A DNA stretch of 64,000 nucleotides, taken from the NCBI GenBank assembly GCA_949152475.1, contig OX424561.1, positions 4,650,001-4,714,000 of the forward strand, written 5' to 3'. The notes under the pieces were generated by a model. The model was not told the DNA's origin. It made no database searches and saw only the letters and a program-made list of their open reading frames with translations. Positions 45,425 through 56,870 of this stretch are shown one piece after another. How positions within the stretch are numbered: position 1 is the stretch's first letter; the number at the start of each line of letters is the position of its first letter. The position numbers and the translations under genes are program-made. This DNA comes from Terebella lapidaria. Taxonomy: Eukaryota > Annelida > Polychaeta > Terebellida > Terebellidae.

Positions 45425-48400
45425 GTGTGCCACGATTGACTAGTGTGTAGTGTGTGCCTCGATTGACCAGCATGTAAAGTGTGTTATAATTGACCAGCGT
45501 GTAGAGTGTGCCACGATTGACCAGCGTGTAGTGTGTGCCACGACTGACCAGCGTGTAGTGTGTGCCACGATTGACCAGCGTGTAGTGTGTGCCACGATTG
45601 ACCAGCGTGTAGTGTGTGCCACGATTGACCAGCGTGTAGTGTGTGCCACGATTGACCAGCGTGTAGTGTGTGCCACGATTGACCAGCGTGTAGTGTGTGC
45701 CATGATTGACCAGCGTGTAGTGTGTGCCACGATTGACCAGCGTGTAGTGTGTGCCACGATTGACCAGCGTGTAGTGTGTGCCATGATTGACCAGCGTGTA
45801 GTGTGTGCCATGATTGACCAGCATGTAGTGTGTGCCACGATTGACCAGCGTGTAGTGTGTGCCACGATTGACCAGCGTGTAGTGTGTGCCACGATTGACC
45901 AGCGTGTAGTGTGTGCCACGATTGACCAGCATGTAGTGTGTGCCACGATTGACCAGCGTGTAGTGTGTGCCACGATTGACCAGCGTGTAGTGTGTGCCAT
46001 GATTGACCAGCGTGTAGTGTGTGCCATGATTGACCAGCGTGTAGTGTGTGCCATGATTGACCAGTGTGTAGTGTGTGCCATGATTGACCAGCGTGTAGTG
46101 TGTGCCATGATTGACCAGCGTGTAGTGTGTGCCATGATTGACCAGTGTGTAGTGTGTGCCATGATTGACCAGTGTGTAGTGTGTGCCACGATTGACCAGC
46201 GTGTAGTGTATACCACGATTAACCAGCGTGTAGTGTGTGCCAGGATTGACCAGCGTGTAACGTGTGCCACGATTGACCAGCGTGTAACGTGTGCCATGAT
46301 TGACCAGCGTGTAGTGTGTGCCACGATTGACCAGCGTGTAATGTGTGCCACGATTGACCAGCGTGTAACGTGTGCCACGATTGACCAGCGTGTAAGGTGT
46401 GCCACGATTGACCAGCGTGTAGTGTGTGCCATGATGGACCAGCGTGTAGTGTGTGCCACGATTGACCAGCGTGTAGTGTGTGCCATGATTGACCAGCGTG
46501 TAGTGTGTGCCATGATTGACCAGCGTGTAATGTGTGCCACGATTGACCAGCATGTAAAGTGTGCCATGATTGACCAGCGTGTAGTGTGTGCCACGATTGA
46601 CCAGTGTGTAGTGTGTGCCATGATTTACCAGCGTGTAGTGTGTGCCACCATTGACCAGCGTATAATGTGTGCCACGATTGACCAGCGTATAATGTGTGCC
46701 ATGATTGACCAGCGTGTAGTGTGTGCCACGATTGACCAGCGTGTAGTGTGTGCCACGATTGACCAGCGTGTAGTGTGTGCCACGATTGACCAGTGTGTAG
46801 TGTGTGCCACGATTGACCAGCGTGTAGTGTGTGCCACGATTGACCAGCGTGTAACGTGTGCCACGATTGACCAGTGTGTAACGTGTGCCACGATTGACCA
46901 GCGTGTAACGTGTGCCACGATTGACCAGCGTGTAGTGTGTGCCACGATTGACCAGCGTGTAGAGTGTGCCACGATTGACCAGCGTGTAGTGTGTGCCATG
47001 ATTGTCCAGCGTGTAACGTGTGCCACGATTGACCAGCGTGTAACGTGTGCCACGATTGACCAGCGTGTAACGTGTGCCACGATTGACCAGCGTGTAACGT
47101 GTGCCACGATTGACCAGCGTGTAACGTGTGCCACGATTGACCAGCATGTAACGTGTGCCACGATTGACCAGCGTGTAACGTGTGCCACGATTGACCAGCG
47201 TGTAACGTGTGCCACGATTGTCCAGCGTGTAACGTGTGCCATGATTGTTCAGCGTGTAGTGTGTGCCATGATTGACCAGCGTGTAGTGTGTGCCAGGATT
47301 GACCAGCGTGTAGTGTGTGTCACGATTGACCAGCGTGTAGTGTGTGCCATGATTGACCAGCGTGTAGTGTGTGCCATGATTGACCAGTGTGTAGTGTGTG
47401 CCACGATTGACCAGCGTGTAACGTGTGCCACGATTGACCAGCGTGTAACGTGTGCCACGATTGACCAGCGTGTAACGTGTGCCACGATTGACCAGCGTGT
47501 AGTGTGTGCCACGATTGACCAGCGTGTAGTGTGTGCCATGATTGACCAGCGTGTAGTGTGTGCCACGATTGACCAGCGTGTAGTGTGTGCCACGATTGAC
47601 CAGCGTGTAGTGTGTGCCACGATTGACCAGCGTGTAGTGTGTGCCACGATTGACCAGCGTGTAGTGTGTGCCACGATTGACCAGCGTGTAGTGTGTGCCA
47701 CGATTGACCAGCGTGTAGTGTGTGCCATGATTGACCAGCGTGTAGTGTGTGCCACGATTGACCAGCGTGTAGTGTGTGCCACGATTGACCAGCGTGTAGT
47801 GTGTGCCATGATTGACCAGCGTGTAGTGTGTGCCATGATTGACCAGCGTGTAGTGTGTGCCACGATTGACCAGCGTGTAGTGTGTGCCACGATTGACCAG
47901 CGTGTAGTGTGTGCCACGATTGACCAGCGTGTAGTGTGTGCCACGATTGACCAGCATGTAGTGTGTGCCACGATTGACCAGCGTGTAGTGTGTGCCACGA
48001 TTGACCAGCGTGTAGTGTGTGCCATGATTGACCAGCGTGTAGTGTGTGCCATGATTGACCAGCGTGTAGTGTGTGCCATGATTGACCAGCGTGTAGTGTG
48101 TGCCATGATTGACCAGCGTGTAGTGTGTGCCATGATTGACCAGCGTGTAGTGTGTGCCATGATTGACCAGTGTGTAGTGTGTGCCATGATTGACCAGTGT
48201 GTAGTGTGTGCCACGATTGACCAGCGTGTAGTGTATACCACGATTAACCAGCGTGTAGTGTGTGCCAGGATTGACCAGCGTGTAACGTGTGCCACGATTG
48301 ACCAGCGTGTAACGTGTGCCATGATTGACCAGCGTGTAGTGTGTGCCACGATTGACCAGCGTGTAATGTGTGCCACGATTGACCAGCGTGTAACGTGTGC

Positions 48401-50124
48401 CACGATTGACCAGCGTGTAAGGTGTGCCACGATTGACCAGCGTGTAGTGTGTGCCATGATGGACCAGCGTGTAGTGTGTGCCACGATTGACCAGCGTGTA
48501 GTGTGTGCCATGATTGACCAGCGTGTAGTGTGTGCCATGATTGACCAGCGTGTAATGTGTGCCACGATTGACCAGCATGTAAAGTGTGCCATGATTGACC
48601 AGCGTGTAGTGTGTGCCACGATTGACCAGCGTGTAGTGTGTGCCACGATTGACCAGTGTGTAGTGTGTGCCACGATTGACCAGCGTGTAGTGTGTGCCAC
48701 GATTGACCAGTGTGTAGTGTGTGCCACGATTGACCAGCGTGTAGTGTGTGCCACGATTGACCAGCGTGTAACGTGTGCCACGATTGACCAGTGTGTAACG
48801 TGTGCCACGATTGACCAGCGTGTAACGTGTGCCACGATTGACCAGCGTGTAGTGTGTGCCACGATTGACCAGCGTGTAGAGTGTGCCACGATTGACCAGC
48901 GTGTAGTGTGTGCCATGATTGTCCAGCGTGTAACGTGTGCCACGATTGACCAGCGTGTAACGTGTGCCACGATTGACCAGCGTGTAACGTGTGCCACGAT
49001 TGACCAGCGTGTAACGTGTGCCACGATTGACCAGCGTGTAACGTGTGCCACGATTGACCAGCATGTAACGTGTGCCACGATTGACCAGCGTGTAACGTGT
49101 GCCACGATTGACCAGCGTGTAACGTGTGCCACGATTGTCCAGCGTGTAACGTGTGCCATGATTGTTCAGCGTGTAGTGTGTGCCATGATTGACCAGCGTG
49201 TAGTGTGTGCCAGGATTGACCAGCGTGTAGTGTGTGTCACGATTGACCAGCGTGTAGTGTGTGCCATGATTGACCAGCGTGTAGTGTGTGCCATGATTGA
49301 CCAGTGTGTAGTGTGTGCCACGATTGACCAGCGTGTAACGTGTGCCACGATTGACCAGCGTGTAACGTGTGCCACGATTGACCAGCGTGTAACGTGTGCC
49401 ACGATTGACCAGCGTGTAGTGTGTGCCACGATTGACCAGCGTGTAGTGTGTGCCATGATTGACCAGCGTGTAGTGTGTGCCACGATTGACCAGCGTGTAG
49501 TGTGTGCCATGATTGACCAGCGTGTAGTGTGTGTCACGATTGACCAGCGTGTAGTGTGTGTCACGATTGACCAGCGTGTAGTGTGTGTCACGATTGACCA
49601 GCGTGTAGTGTGTGCCATGATTGACCAGCATGCAGTGTGTGCCATGATTGACCAGCGTGTAGTGTGTGCCATGATTGACTAGTGTGTAGTGTGTGCCTCG
49701 ATTGACCAGCATGTAAAGTGTGTTATAATTGACCAGCGTGTAAAGTGTGCCATGATTGACCAGCGTGTAGTGTGTGCCATGATTGACTAGTGTGTAGTGT
49801 GTGCCATGATTGACCAGCATGTAGTGTGTGCCACGATTGACCAGCGTGTAAAGTGTGTTATAATTGACCAGCGTGTAAAGTGTGCCACGATTGACCAGCG
49901 TGTAGTGTGTGCCATGATTGACCAGCGTGTATTGTGTGCCATGATTGACCAGCGTGTAGTGTGTGCCACGATTGACCAGCGTGTAGTGTGTGTCACGATT
50001 GACCAGCGTGTAGTGTGTGCCACGATTGACCAGCGTGTAGTGTGTGCCTCGATTGACCAGCATGTAGTGTGTGCCACGATTGACCAGCGTGTAGTGTGTG
50101 TCACGATTGTCCAGCGTGTAATGT
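45425..50124. repeat. 27-bp satellite array, ~174 units
   Basis: The unit is GTGTGCCACGATTGACC followed by AGCGTGTAGT, 27 bases, with almost no length variation over 4.7 kb. Because 27 is divisible by three and the unit has no stop in several frames, reading frames of up to 1,576 codons (minus strand) and 1,410 codons (plus strand) result; they encode near-perfect 9-residue repeats (for example LVNRGTHYT or VCATIDQRV). Overlapping open frames on both strands with no typical codon bias argue against coding. Larger duplications inside the array are described under findings. Confidence 0.95.
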
Positions 50125-51677
50125 AGTTCGTGTGAGAGGCCACTGTTGGCGTCCAGCCAACTCCGTCAGCAGTCAATACGGCAATGTAAACAAACCACCA
50201 TCAGGACTCGTGTGCATCATACATCATTGCTTCATGAGTTTGATATTAGCGAGAGCCATTCTGATAACGTACGGGTGAAAATACGCAGTATCAGATAGGC
50301 CTGTTTATGGTTTGTATGATATGCGAGTCCTAAAGAGGTGAGTACTGCAATATTGCACAAGCAATACTCTTGTTTGATTGTTAAATGGAATGTGCGGCAA
50401 AAATGAAAACCTCCAATGGACAACAGTTCTTGGATGACAGATAGCAAGTTACGATGAAAGCGTTATGATTTTTAATTAGACTTGAATTTCGTCTCAGGCG
50501 CTCCATAGGTTTTCCCGAGTTTACACAACTTCCGGTCAGTGGTTGATCACAGATCAACGCCATGAACACTGAAACGAACGGTTATCGAAAATGTATGTGA
50601 AATACTAGTTGCTTTCCACACACACGAACACGGTCTTGATATAATGACGGTATATATGATAAATATTTTATATTCGTAAAAATCATAACACGATTGTTAA
50701 TTTTCCCCTCACATGACCACGATTACGATCGCTGTAAAACAGTGTGCATTCCGATTGCATTCGGTGCAACCACTGTCCGGAAGTGCAAATTAACTGCGGA
50801 ACATCGGAACTAGTGTGCCGTTCAGTGATACAATAGTACGGCCTGACGGCCGCACAATGATACAGCTGGGTGGTTGTAGAAGTGGGGTAAAAGGAAAATA
50901 TCACATGCTGTGTGGTTATGACTCATGTCCTTAAATAGGACAATAGATAAATTTTATATCACATCACATGGGACCACACGTAGAGTCAATACATTCAAAT
51001 CAATCAGATATATAATAGAGTCGCATGTTCTGTGTGTATGTATTGTAACGTTATTTTTGTGTTACAAGAATACCGCATCATCGCGATACATACATGTGCC
51101 TCTGTTTAACTGTTTGTTGGCCCTATCAAGAGCTGGTCCCTACGTGTATGTTGTTCCATGGACACATATTGAGACCACCCAAGCCAGCTGTGATTCGGGG
51201 ATAGGATTATCAGCACCATGGAAGGGGGACACCATAGTACATGCATACATGTACGTGTACATGTACATTGTAGACCAACCCAGTAAATTTGTCTGATATA
51301 TTTGCACAGAATAATTTATTAATGTTTAACCTCGCCATTTTCGACTACCTATAACGCCAAGCTTTCATTTCGGCCTGTATTTTCCAGAAACCACAATGAT
51401 CTGATGATTGCAAAAATACCAAAGCAGGAACTCATTTTCATATCCGAATTGCAGAAATGCAGGGTTCATCACATGCCACGTTTAACTGTTTTTAGTAATT
51501 GAACTAGATAATATCGTATAGACTAAGCCTACATCTATTTATATTTAATGAACATTTTCATTCCAAATTTTAAGTACATATTACACATATGTTACATACG
51601 ACATCCATATGTTGACGCACAGACTAATCCTCTGTATGATCGTTACAGTATGCACTGATGCCTAGGGTCGTGTTACC
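50125..51677. other. No gene recognised; upstream region of paralogue 3
   Basis: AT-rich flank. Contains a possible splice acceptor GATCGTTACAG ending at 51,648 and ACATGTAC-rich stretches near 51,240. No promoter elements can be argued. Confidence 0.4.
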
Positions 51678-53024
51678 ATGACGACGGCGGCTGGTGACGC
51701 GGAGATCCTGGACTACGAGACGGCGGGGCGGCCGAGTCTGTCCGTGGTGCGCAACAGTCTGTCACTCCGGCGGGGCGACCACCTACACTGGCGGCAGCGG
51801 GCGGCCTGGCGTGACGGTATTCTCCTCAAAGTCGTGCAGCAGGACAAGGAGCGGGCCGCCGTCACCGTGGTCCGCTACCGCCAGAGCGGGCTCCACATGG
51901 TCGTAGGGAAGGAGGTACAGGTGCTGGACTTCCACGCGAACCTCGTGAGGAGATATGAGTATGGTCAGTACTGCCACCCGGTCGGTATCGTCGTCCAGAG
52001 GGCGCAGGCATGTATCGGGTACTCGGGGTATAACGCCATTAGGAACAACAACGAGGACTTCTGTATGTGGTGTAAGTCTGGCAAGCACACGTACATGTTA
52101 CGGAATGAGTTCCAACTGGCGGGGTTGTTAGATAAGGACGAAAGTGAGGTGACCGACTGGGTGCCCACGAGTAGCTGGGAACACACTGTGTATGGGGACC
52201 ACATTGCCTGGAGGCCAGTAGACTCCCTCGCCGTGTGGCGTCATGGCGTCCTAATGGAACTCTCGGGACCCACCGCAGTGCTCATGACCTCGGACGGAGA
52301 GAGCTGTGCCTTGCTCAGTCTCAACTTGGAGGAGTCGAGGCTGGACCTGAACCGCGTCCTCTACAGAAAGTGTCATGCTTTGAACTGCGTCATCCAGCGG
52401 GCGAAGGAGTTCTGCGGCTCCGAGCTTCCGACTGAGGACAGCTACACCTTTGTCCGGTGGTGCAAAACTGGAGTTCCATGTAACTCCCGAGTGACACAGA
52501 TTGTCCGCCGGAGAAGCAGCACTGGTCATGGCACGGGGCAAATCGCTAAGGACGTGGCAGAGACGACGAGTTTAGCCGGGACGACGTCTGTTACCCGCGG
52601 GGTGGCCTCGACGGTGGCCCAGCAGACGGGAACGGCTACCGCTATCGTCGCCGTGGAGGGCGCCACAGCCGCGGCAGCCGTCGGTATCGAAGCCGTCGTT
52701 GTGGGCATCGAAGTTGCCCTCACGTACAAGAGCTTCGCCAGGAACCAGATTTCGAAGGACGAGCTGAATCGGAGGAACGTAGTGACTGTTTCGCGAAGCA
52801 CAGGGGCCGCGGGGTGTTCCATTCTGGGTGGAGTTGCCGGCGCGGCCATAGGGTCTGCCGTACCGATCGTGGGAACCATGATAGGCGGGGTGGTGGGCGG
52901 AATAGTGGGCGGCATCACGGGACACGTCGCTGGACACTATTCTGGTAAAGGCATCGCGTACGCGGCTAGTCGACCCTACGAGTTCATCTTCGTCAAAACA
53001 CATCTAGCCGAAGTCGTCACCTGA
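51678..53024 (+). CDS. Tandem LRAT-like domain protein with glycine-zipper tail, paralogue 3 (divergent)
   Basis: 448 codons, ATG at 51,678 in the favourable context TTACCATGA, TGA at 53,022-53,024. The same domain order is seen: GDHLHW (33-38), WRDGIL (44-49), RNNNEDFCMWCKSGKHTY (122-139), GDHIAW (173-178), WRHGVL (187-192), TFVRWCKTG (267-275), Ala-rich segment (about 329-360), glycine zipper (about 383-432). The Asp in module 1 and the missing NC Cys match the paralogues, while DFCxWCK is invariant in module 1 of all three. The coding region is visibly richer in G+C and CpG than the other two paralogues and than its AT-rich flanks, and the central linker differs, so this is the most divergent copy. 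A possible upstream acceptor GTTACAG ends at 51,648, in what would be 5' UTR. Other interpretation: any NlpC/P60-superfamily fold. Confidence 0.82.
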   Translation: MTTAAGDAEILDYETAGRPSLSVVRNSLSLRRGDHLHWRQRAAWRDGILLKVVQQDKERAAVTVVRYRQSGLHMVVGKEVQVLDFHANLVRRYEYGQYCHPVGIVVQRAQACIGYSGYNAIRNNNEDFCMWCKSGKHTYMLRNEFQLAGLLDKDESEVTDWVPTSSWEHTVYGDHIAWRPVDSLAVWRHGVLMELSGPTAVLMTSDGESCALLSLNLEESRLDLNRVLYRKCHALNCVIQRAKEFCGSELPTEDSYTFVRWCKTGVPCNSRVTQIVRRRSSTGHGTGQIAKDVAETTSLAGTTSVTRGVASTVAQQTGTATAIVAVEGATAAAAVGIEAVVVGIEVALTYKSFARNQISKDELNRRNVVTVSRSTGAAGCSILGGVAGAAIGSAVPIVGTMIGGVVGGIVGGITGHVAGHYSGKGIAYAASRPYEFIFVKTHLAEVVT

Positions 53025-54140
53025 AATCGCCACCTATAGTATAGTATTTCTGTGAAGGAGCTTCCAATGACCAGGCCTCTGTGATACTAGGCCTCTCTGT
53101 CACTGTATTCGTCGGCCTCGATGAACTGTCTACTTTGTGTCGTGAACTCGGGATTGATACCCTCAATAGTTATCGGTCATTAAATTCTGCTGGGATTGAT
53201 ATTCTCAATAGTGATCAGTTATTAACCTCTGTTATTAACTTCTGGGATTGATATCCTCAATATTTACATCTATCAGGTATTAAAGCAACTGCCTTTGAAA
53301 ACAGACAATATTTTTGGAAAGTTATATTTCATGATAAACATTTGAATTTAACTGAATGAGACGTACTCGCATCAAAGGTTATGACTACAACTTTGAGAAA
53401 TTTGAGAAATTTGGCTCATTTGAACAGGCGGTTCACGCGTAAATACTGCAACTGTATCCATCATACGCAGATGTAAACAAAGCACGAAATTGCAACATGG
53501 AATTGCAATTTCACTCACGCCACCGTATATCACTGATTATTTTCTCATAACTACACTATATATGCTAATACAGTACATCGAAAATGTACTCGATGTGGAC
53601 TTCAGCGTAATTTGGGCATTTGTTTACATTCGGGTTTGATGGAAACACTTCGTTTGTTTACAAAACTGGCATGAAATGTGTGTTGAAATGGATGAAAAGA
53701 CAACCCGGACGCACTGTAATCGTCAAAACCAACATGCACAAGTTTTGCTATGTTGTATTAGATGAGTTGCATTTACATTTAGTTTTGAAAAAAAAATAAT
53801 GCAAACATTCGAAGGCAGTTGCTTCAACTTCTGTTTTTTTCTGTGATGTGAAATCTAGATATTATGTATCTTGAAATGATATATGCACCAAAAACGTGTA
53901 TGCACGTACGTGTATTTATACTGCAATCATCAGTCATGTAGATATAATAATTTCGCAATCATTTTTCATTTTTACAAGACCGTACTTGGGTGCTGCGACT
54001 CAGACACGGACTCGTGTCTCAGTCAAGGTATCTGGGCGATAATAGAACTTCAGAATGTACATGTACTGGACTGGATAGTCAGAATGTTTGATGCTTACTG
54101 CTCTTGTGCTGTTATTCAGCAATACATGTTGCAGTACTTG
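53025..54140. other. 3' flank of paralogue 3, no further gene
   Basis: Three diverged repeats of GGGATTGATAYYCTCAATA within 53,150-53,265, then AT-rich DNA. No recognisable coding segment. Confidence 0.45.
53189..53194 (+). terminator. Candidate polyadenylation signal ATTAAA of LRAT-like paralogue 3
   Basis: No AATAAA was seen in the 400 bases after the stop. The variant ATTAAA occurs at 53,189-53,194 and again at 53,279-53,284; either could end the transcript. Confidence 0.3.
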
Positions 54141-54559
54141 TAATATGTTATTATGCAGAGCATAGAGACGCAGCGAGTGGAAATGCAGATTTCTTGTATA
54201 TCTCTATACATGTATTATAGTCGTATTAATTATTATCATGTTAATGGGCATATGTGTGCCGGTGTATTTATACTGTATCTACATGTATATGATATGAATA
54301 CACTGCAATGATGCTGATAGATCTAGGCCTAAAAGATTGCCAAAAAATATTGACTAATACTTGCAAGCGGATGCAAGCGGGTGAATAAAAAAAACTGTCT
54401 GGATCAGGCTCATGGACAGTCAGTGGGCCTAGATCTATGTGTGTAACAATAAAACTAAAAAAAACTTTCATCATAACCAATTGTTGTTATTGTATCTACA
54501 TATTCAAAATGCTCCTTTTCCACTCGCTGCGTCCCTATGGTCTGCATAATAACATATTA
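54141..54559. mobile_element. Foldback element with 43-bp inverted ends
   Basis: TAATATGTTATTATGCAGAG..GACGCAGCGAGTGG at 54,141-54,183 is inverted at 54,517-54,559 with two mismatches. The second copy of the surrounding duplication retains only the right arm (about 57,152-57,195). Confidence 0.65.
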
Positions 54560-56870
54560 ATTTGAAGGTGTGTTAAATGCTTTGAACATCCCAAAATGTA
54601 GACGAATTTAGGACACATGGCTCGCATGCAGAATTGCAGATAATCAACTCCCTGATTCAGCAGCACTGTAACCTCAATTAAGACGCGGTGAGAACGAACG
54701 GGTTGATAGCTGTAACCTCAAGATGCAACAGTTACTATTTCAGACTTCTGACATGAGGTTTGATAGGTAAGAAAGGTAACCCATTATGGGCGATATTTGT
54801 CCCTCTAGATAATCAATATAATGATTGAGTTTATGAGTAACACACAATCATAAATGCAGAAATTTCATCATGACCACTGTTATTTCTGAACCTGACAACT
54901 CACTTACTATAAGGAACTACCTGGGAATAGATATTGCCCAAGACTAACTGCATGAGATTCAATGGATATTATGTGACTAGAATTTCATGAGCGAAATACA
55001 CTTAAAACGGTAATTACAGCTGTATCACATAATGAAGTTCTTTAGTTGATTTTAAAAAAAAAAGAATATATCAGTAACACAAAGTGATGAAGGCAGATAC
55101 AGACAACCCCATACTTGTTGTGTTGTGAATAAACTTTCCAATAACAAAAAATTCTTTCATAACCAATTGTCATATTTATATCCAACCACTAACTATAGAG
55201 GAATAACTGAGATCAAAATTGCCCTGGAGATTCATCTGATGACCTGCCTATTCAAGACAACAGATCAAGAGAATAGATCTATTCGAGCCAACAATATGCC
55301 TATGTAGTGCCAAGCACCACATACCCACACAGGAAAATTAAGAACGAATGAAATTATGAGCGATGACAGTGCTGCGGATCACACCAAACAGTGATTTTAC
55401 TGCACAATATTGTGGAAACAACGCCTACTGGATGACTATTCAATTTGAAGGTGTGAAAGTGTGGGTCACACTGAACATACCTCTGCATAACATTGAATCT
55501 GTAAAATCGTGGTTATAGCATATTATTATTTCATTAATATCATGTATACAATGGACAAATTTTATCGTCATTATTATTTGTTACTATTACATATTGCATG
55601 TATCAAACAGAATAATTTCACTCTGATATATTCATCACTCGTCAATATATCAGAGTGGTTGAATGTGTAGAGATACAAAATTATGTCAGTAAAATTTTGA
55701 CAGCGCATACCTTTTTGTTGTTATCCATGTTATCGGTCTGGCTTCCTATTGTGACAATAAAATTGAGTGAAAAACTGACCGAAGTCTTTTTTATTTGATC
55801 AACAAAGAACACGGTTTCATGTACAATAACCTATACTGAACAAAATAATATAAACGAAAAAATAAGCCTATTTGACATGGGGAGGTTATATTTTGTCCAG
55901 CATGTTCACTGTACAACTCAGCATGAATGGAATTACTTATAAAGTAATGGGTGTTTAATTTTCTTCCCTATACTAGAATAACTGTGTGTATGTCAGGCTC
56001 CAGTCTTTTGTGGATATCAAAAAGTTTCTGATGCATTCAAATAAATCTGTTAACATATGGAAAATACCTATAGCCGTGGTAAGGAAAACATGTATATGTT
56101 CTTGTATAAATGTTCAACAAGTGAATTCATTAATTAATAAGCAAAGATATGTCATTGTACCAGTTCAATATTTGGAAGAAAATAATTTTGGGCAATATTT
56201 AATTTTTTTGTGTGCTTGCAAGCATTAATTTGAACGAAAATTGCATAATTTGAACTATTCACCATCCAGCATCAGGCATTCAAGTCCTTTGCGTTTTGGA
56301 ACATAAGGCGCCAAAGTTCTAGAATATACGCACGAATACGGCATAACTCACTATCATATACTCGTATACAGTAGTGAGCATACTGATTCATGTATGCATG
56401 TTCGCGTGACGCTATACAAAAATCTACTTTTTTCTAGAGTATCCTGCTTGCGTGAAATTACGGTACCGGGCGGCCGTTGTCATGGAGTCGCGTTGTGATG
56501 TCTCGCAGTTCCAGTCTCGTTGTTTGTCCACGACACAAAAAAGACTGATGAATGTCATCTAGCTGCTGTATTCATGTTATATACTCGAATAAAAAATGCA
56601 ATAACCGATTGAGGAACGCTCGTGAAACCATATTGCGAAACGGTGCTTCGCAAAAAAAAAAAAATCACTGAGCGGTGAAATTCGCTCCCAGATCGCTAGG
56701 GGTTTCCTGTCTAAAAAAACTTCCGGTCAAAATTCGCAGAGATGAAAATTGTGATCATAGTAGCTGGGACTATCTTTAGTTTCTGCTGCTTTCAGTGCTT
56801 TGGTGTTATTTTCTCGGGCATGCAATACCATTAGACGCAGTTCGGCGCGCTTCGCGCGCCTCGCTGCGTT
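54236..56870. repeat. 2.7-kb tandem duplication, copy 1
   Basis: ATCATGTTAATGGGCATATG through CCTCGCTGCGTT. It is repeated at 56,871-59,564 with very few substitutions; offset is 2,636 at the left and 2,694 at the right because copy 2 has an extra segment of about 58 bases near 57,700. No protein-coding motif was found in either copy. Confidence 0.9.

Noticed and set aside
45333..50063. Giant minus-strand protein of 1,576 codons and plus-strand protein of 1,410 codons
   Set aside because: Both are translations of a 27-bp satellite whose length is a multiple of three; frames are open on both strands at once and end as soon as unique sequence starts.
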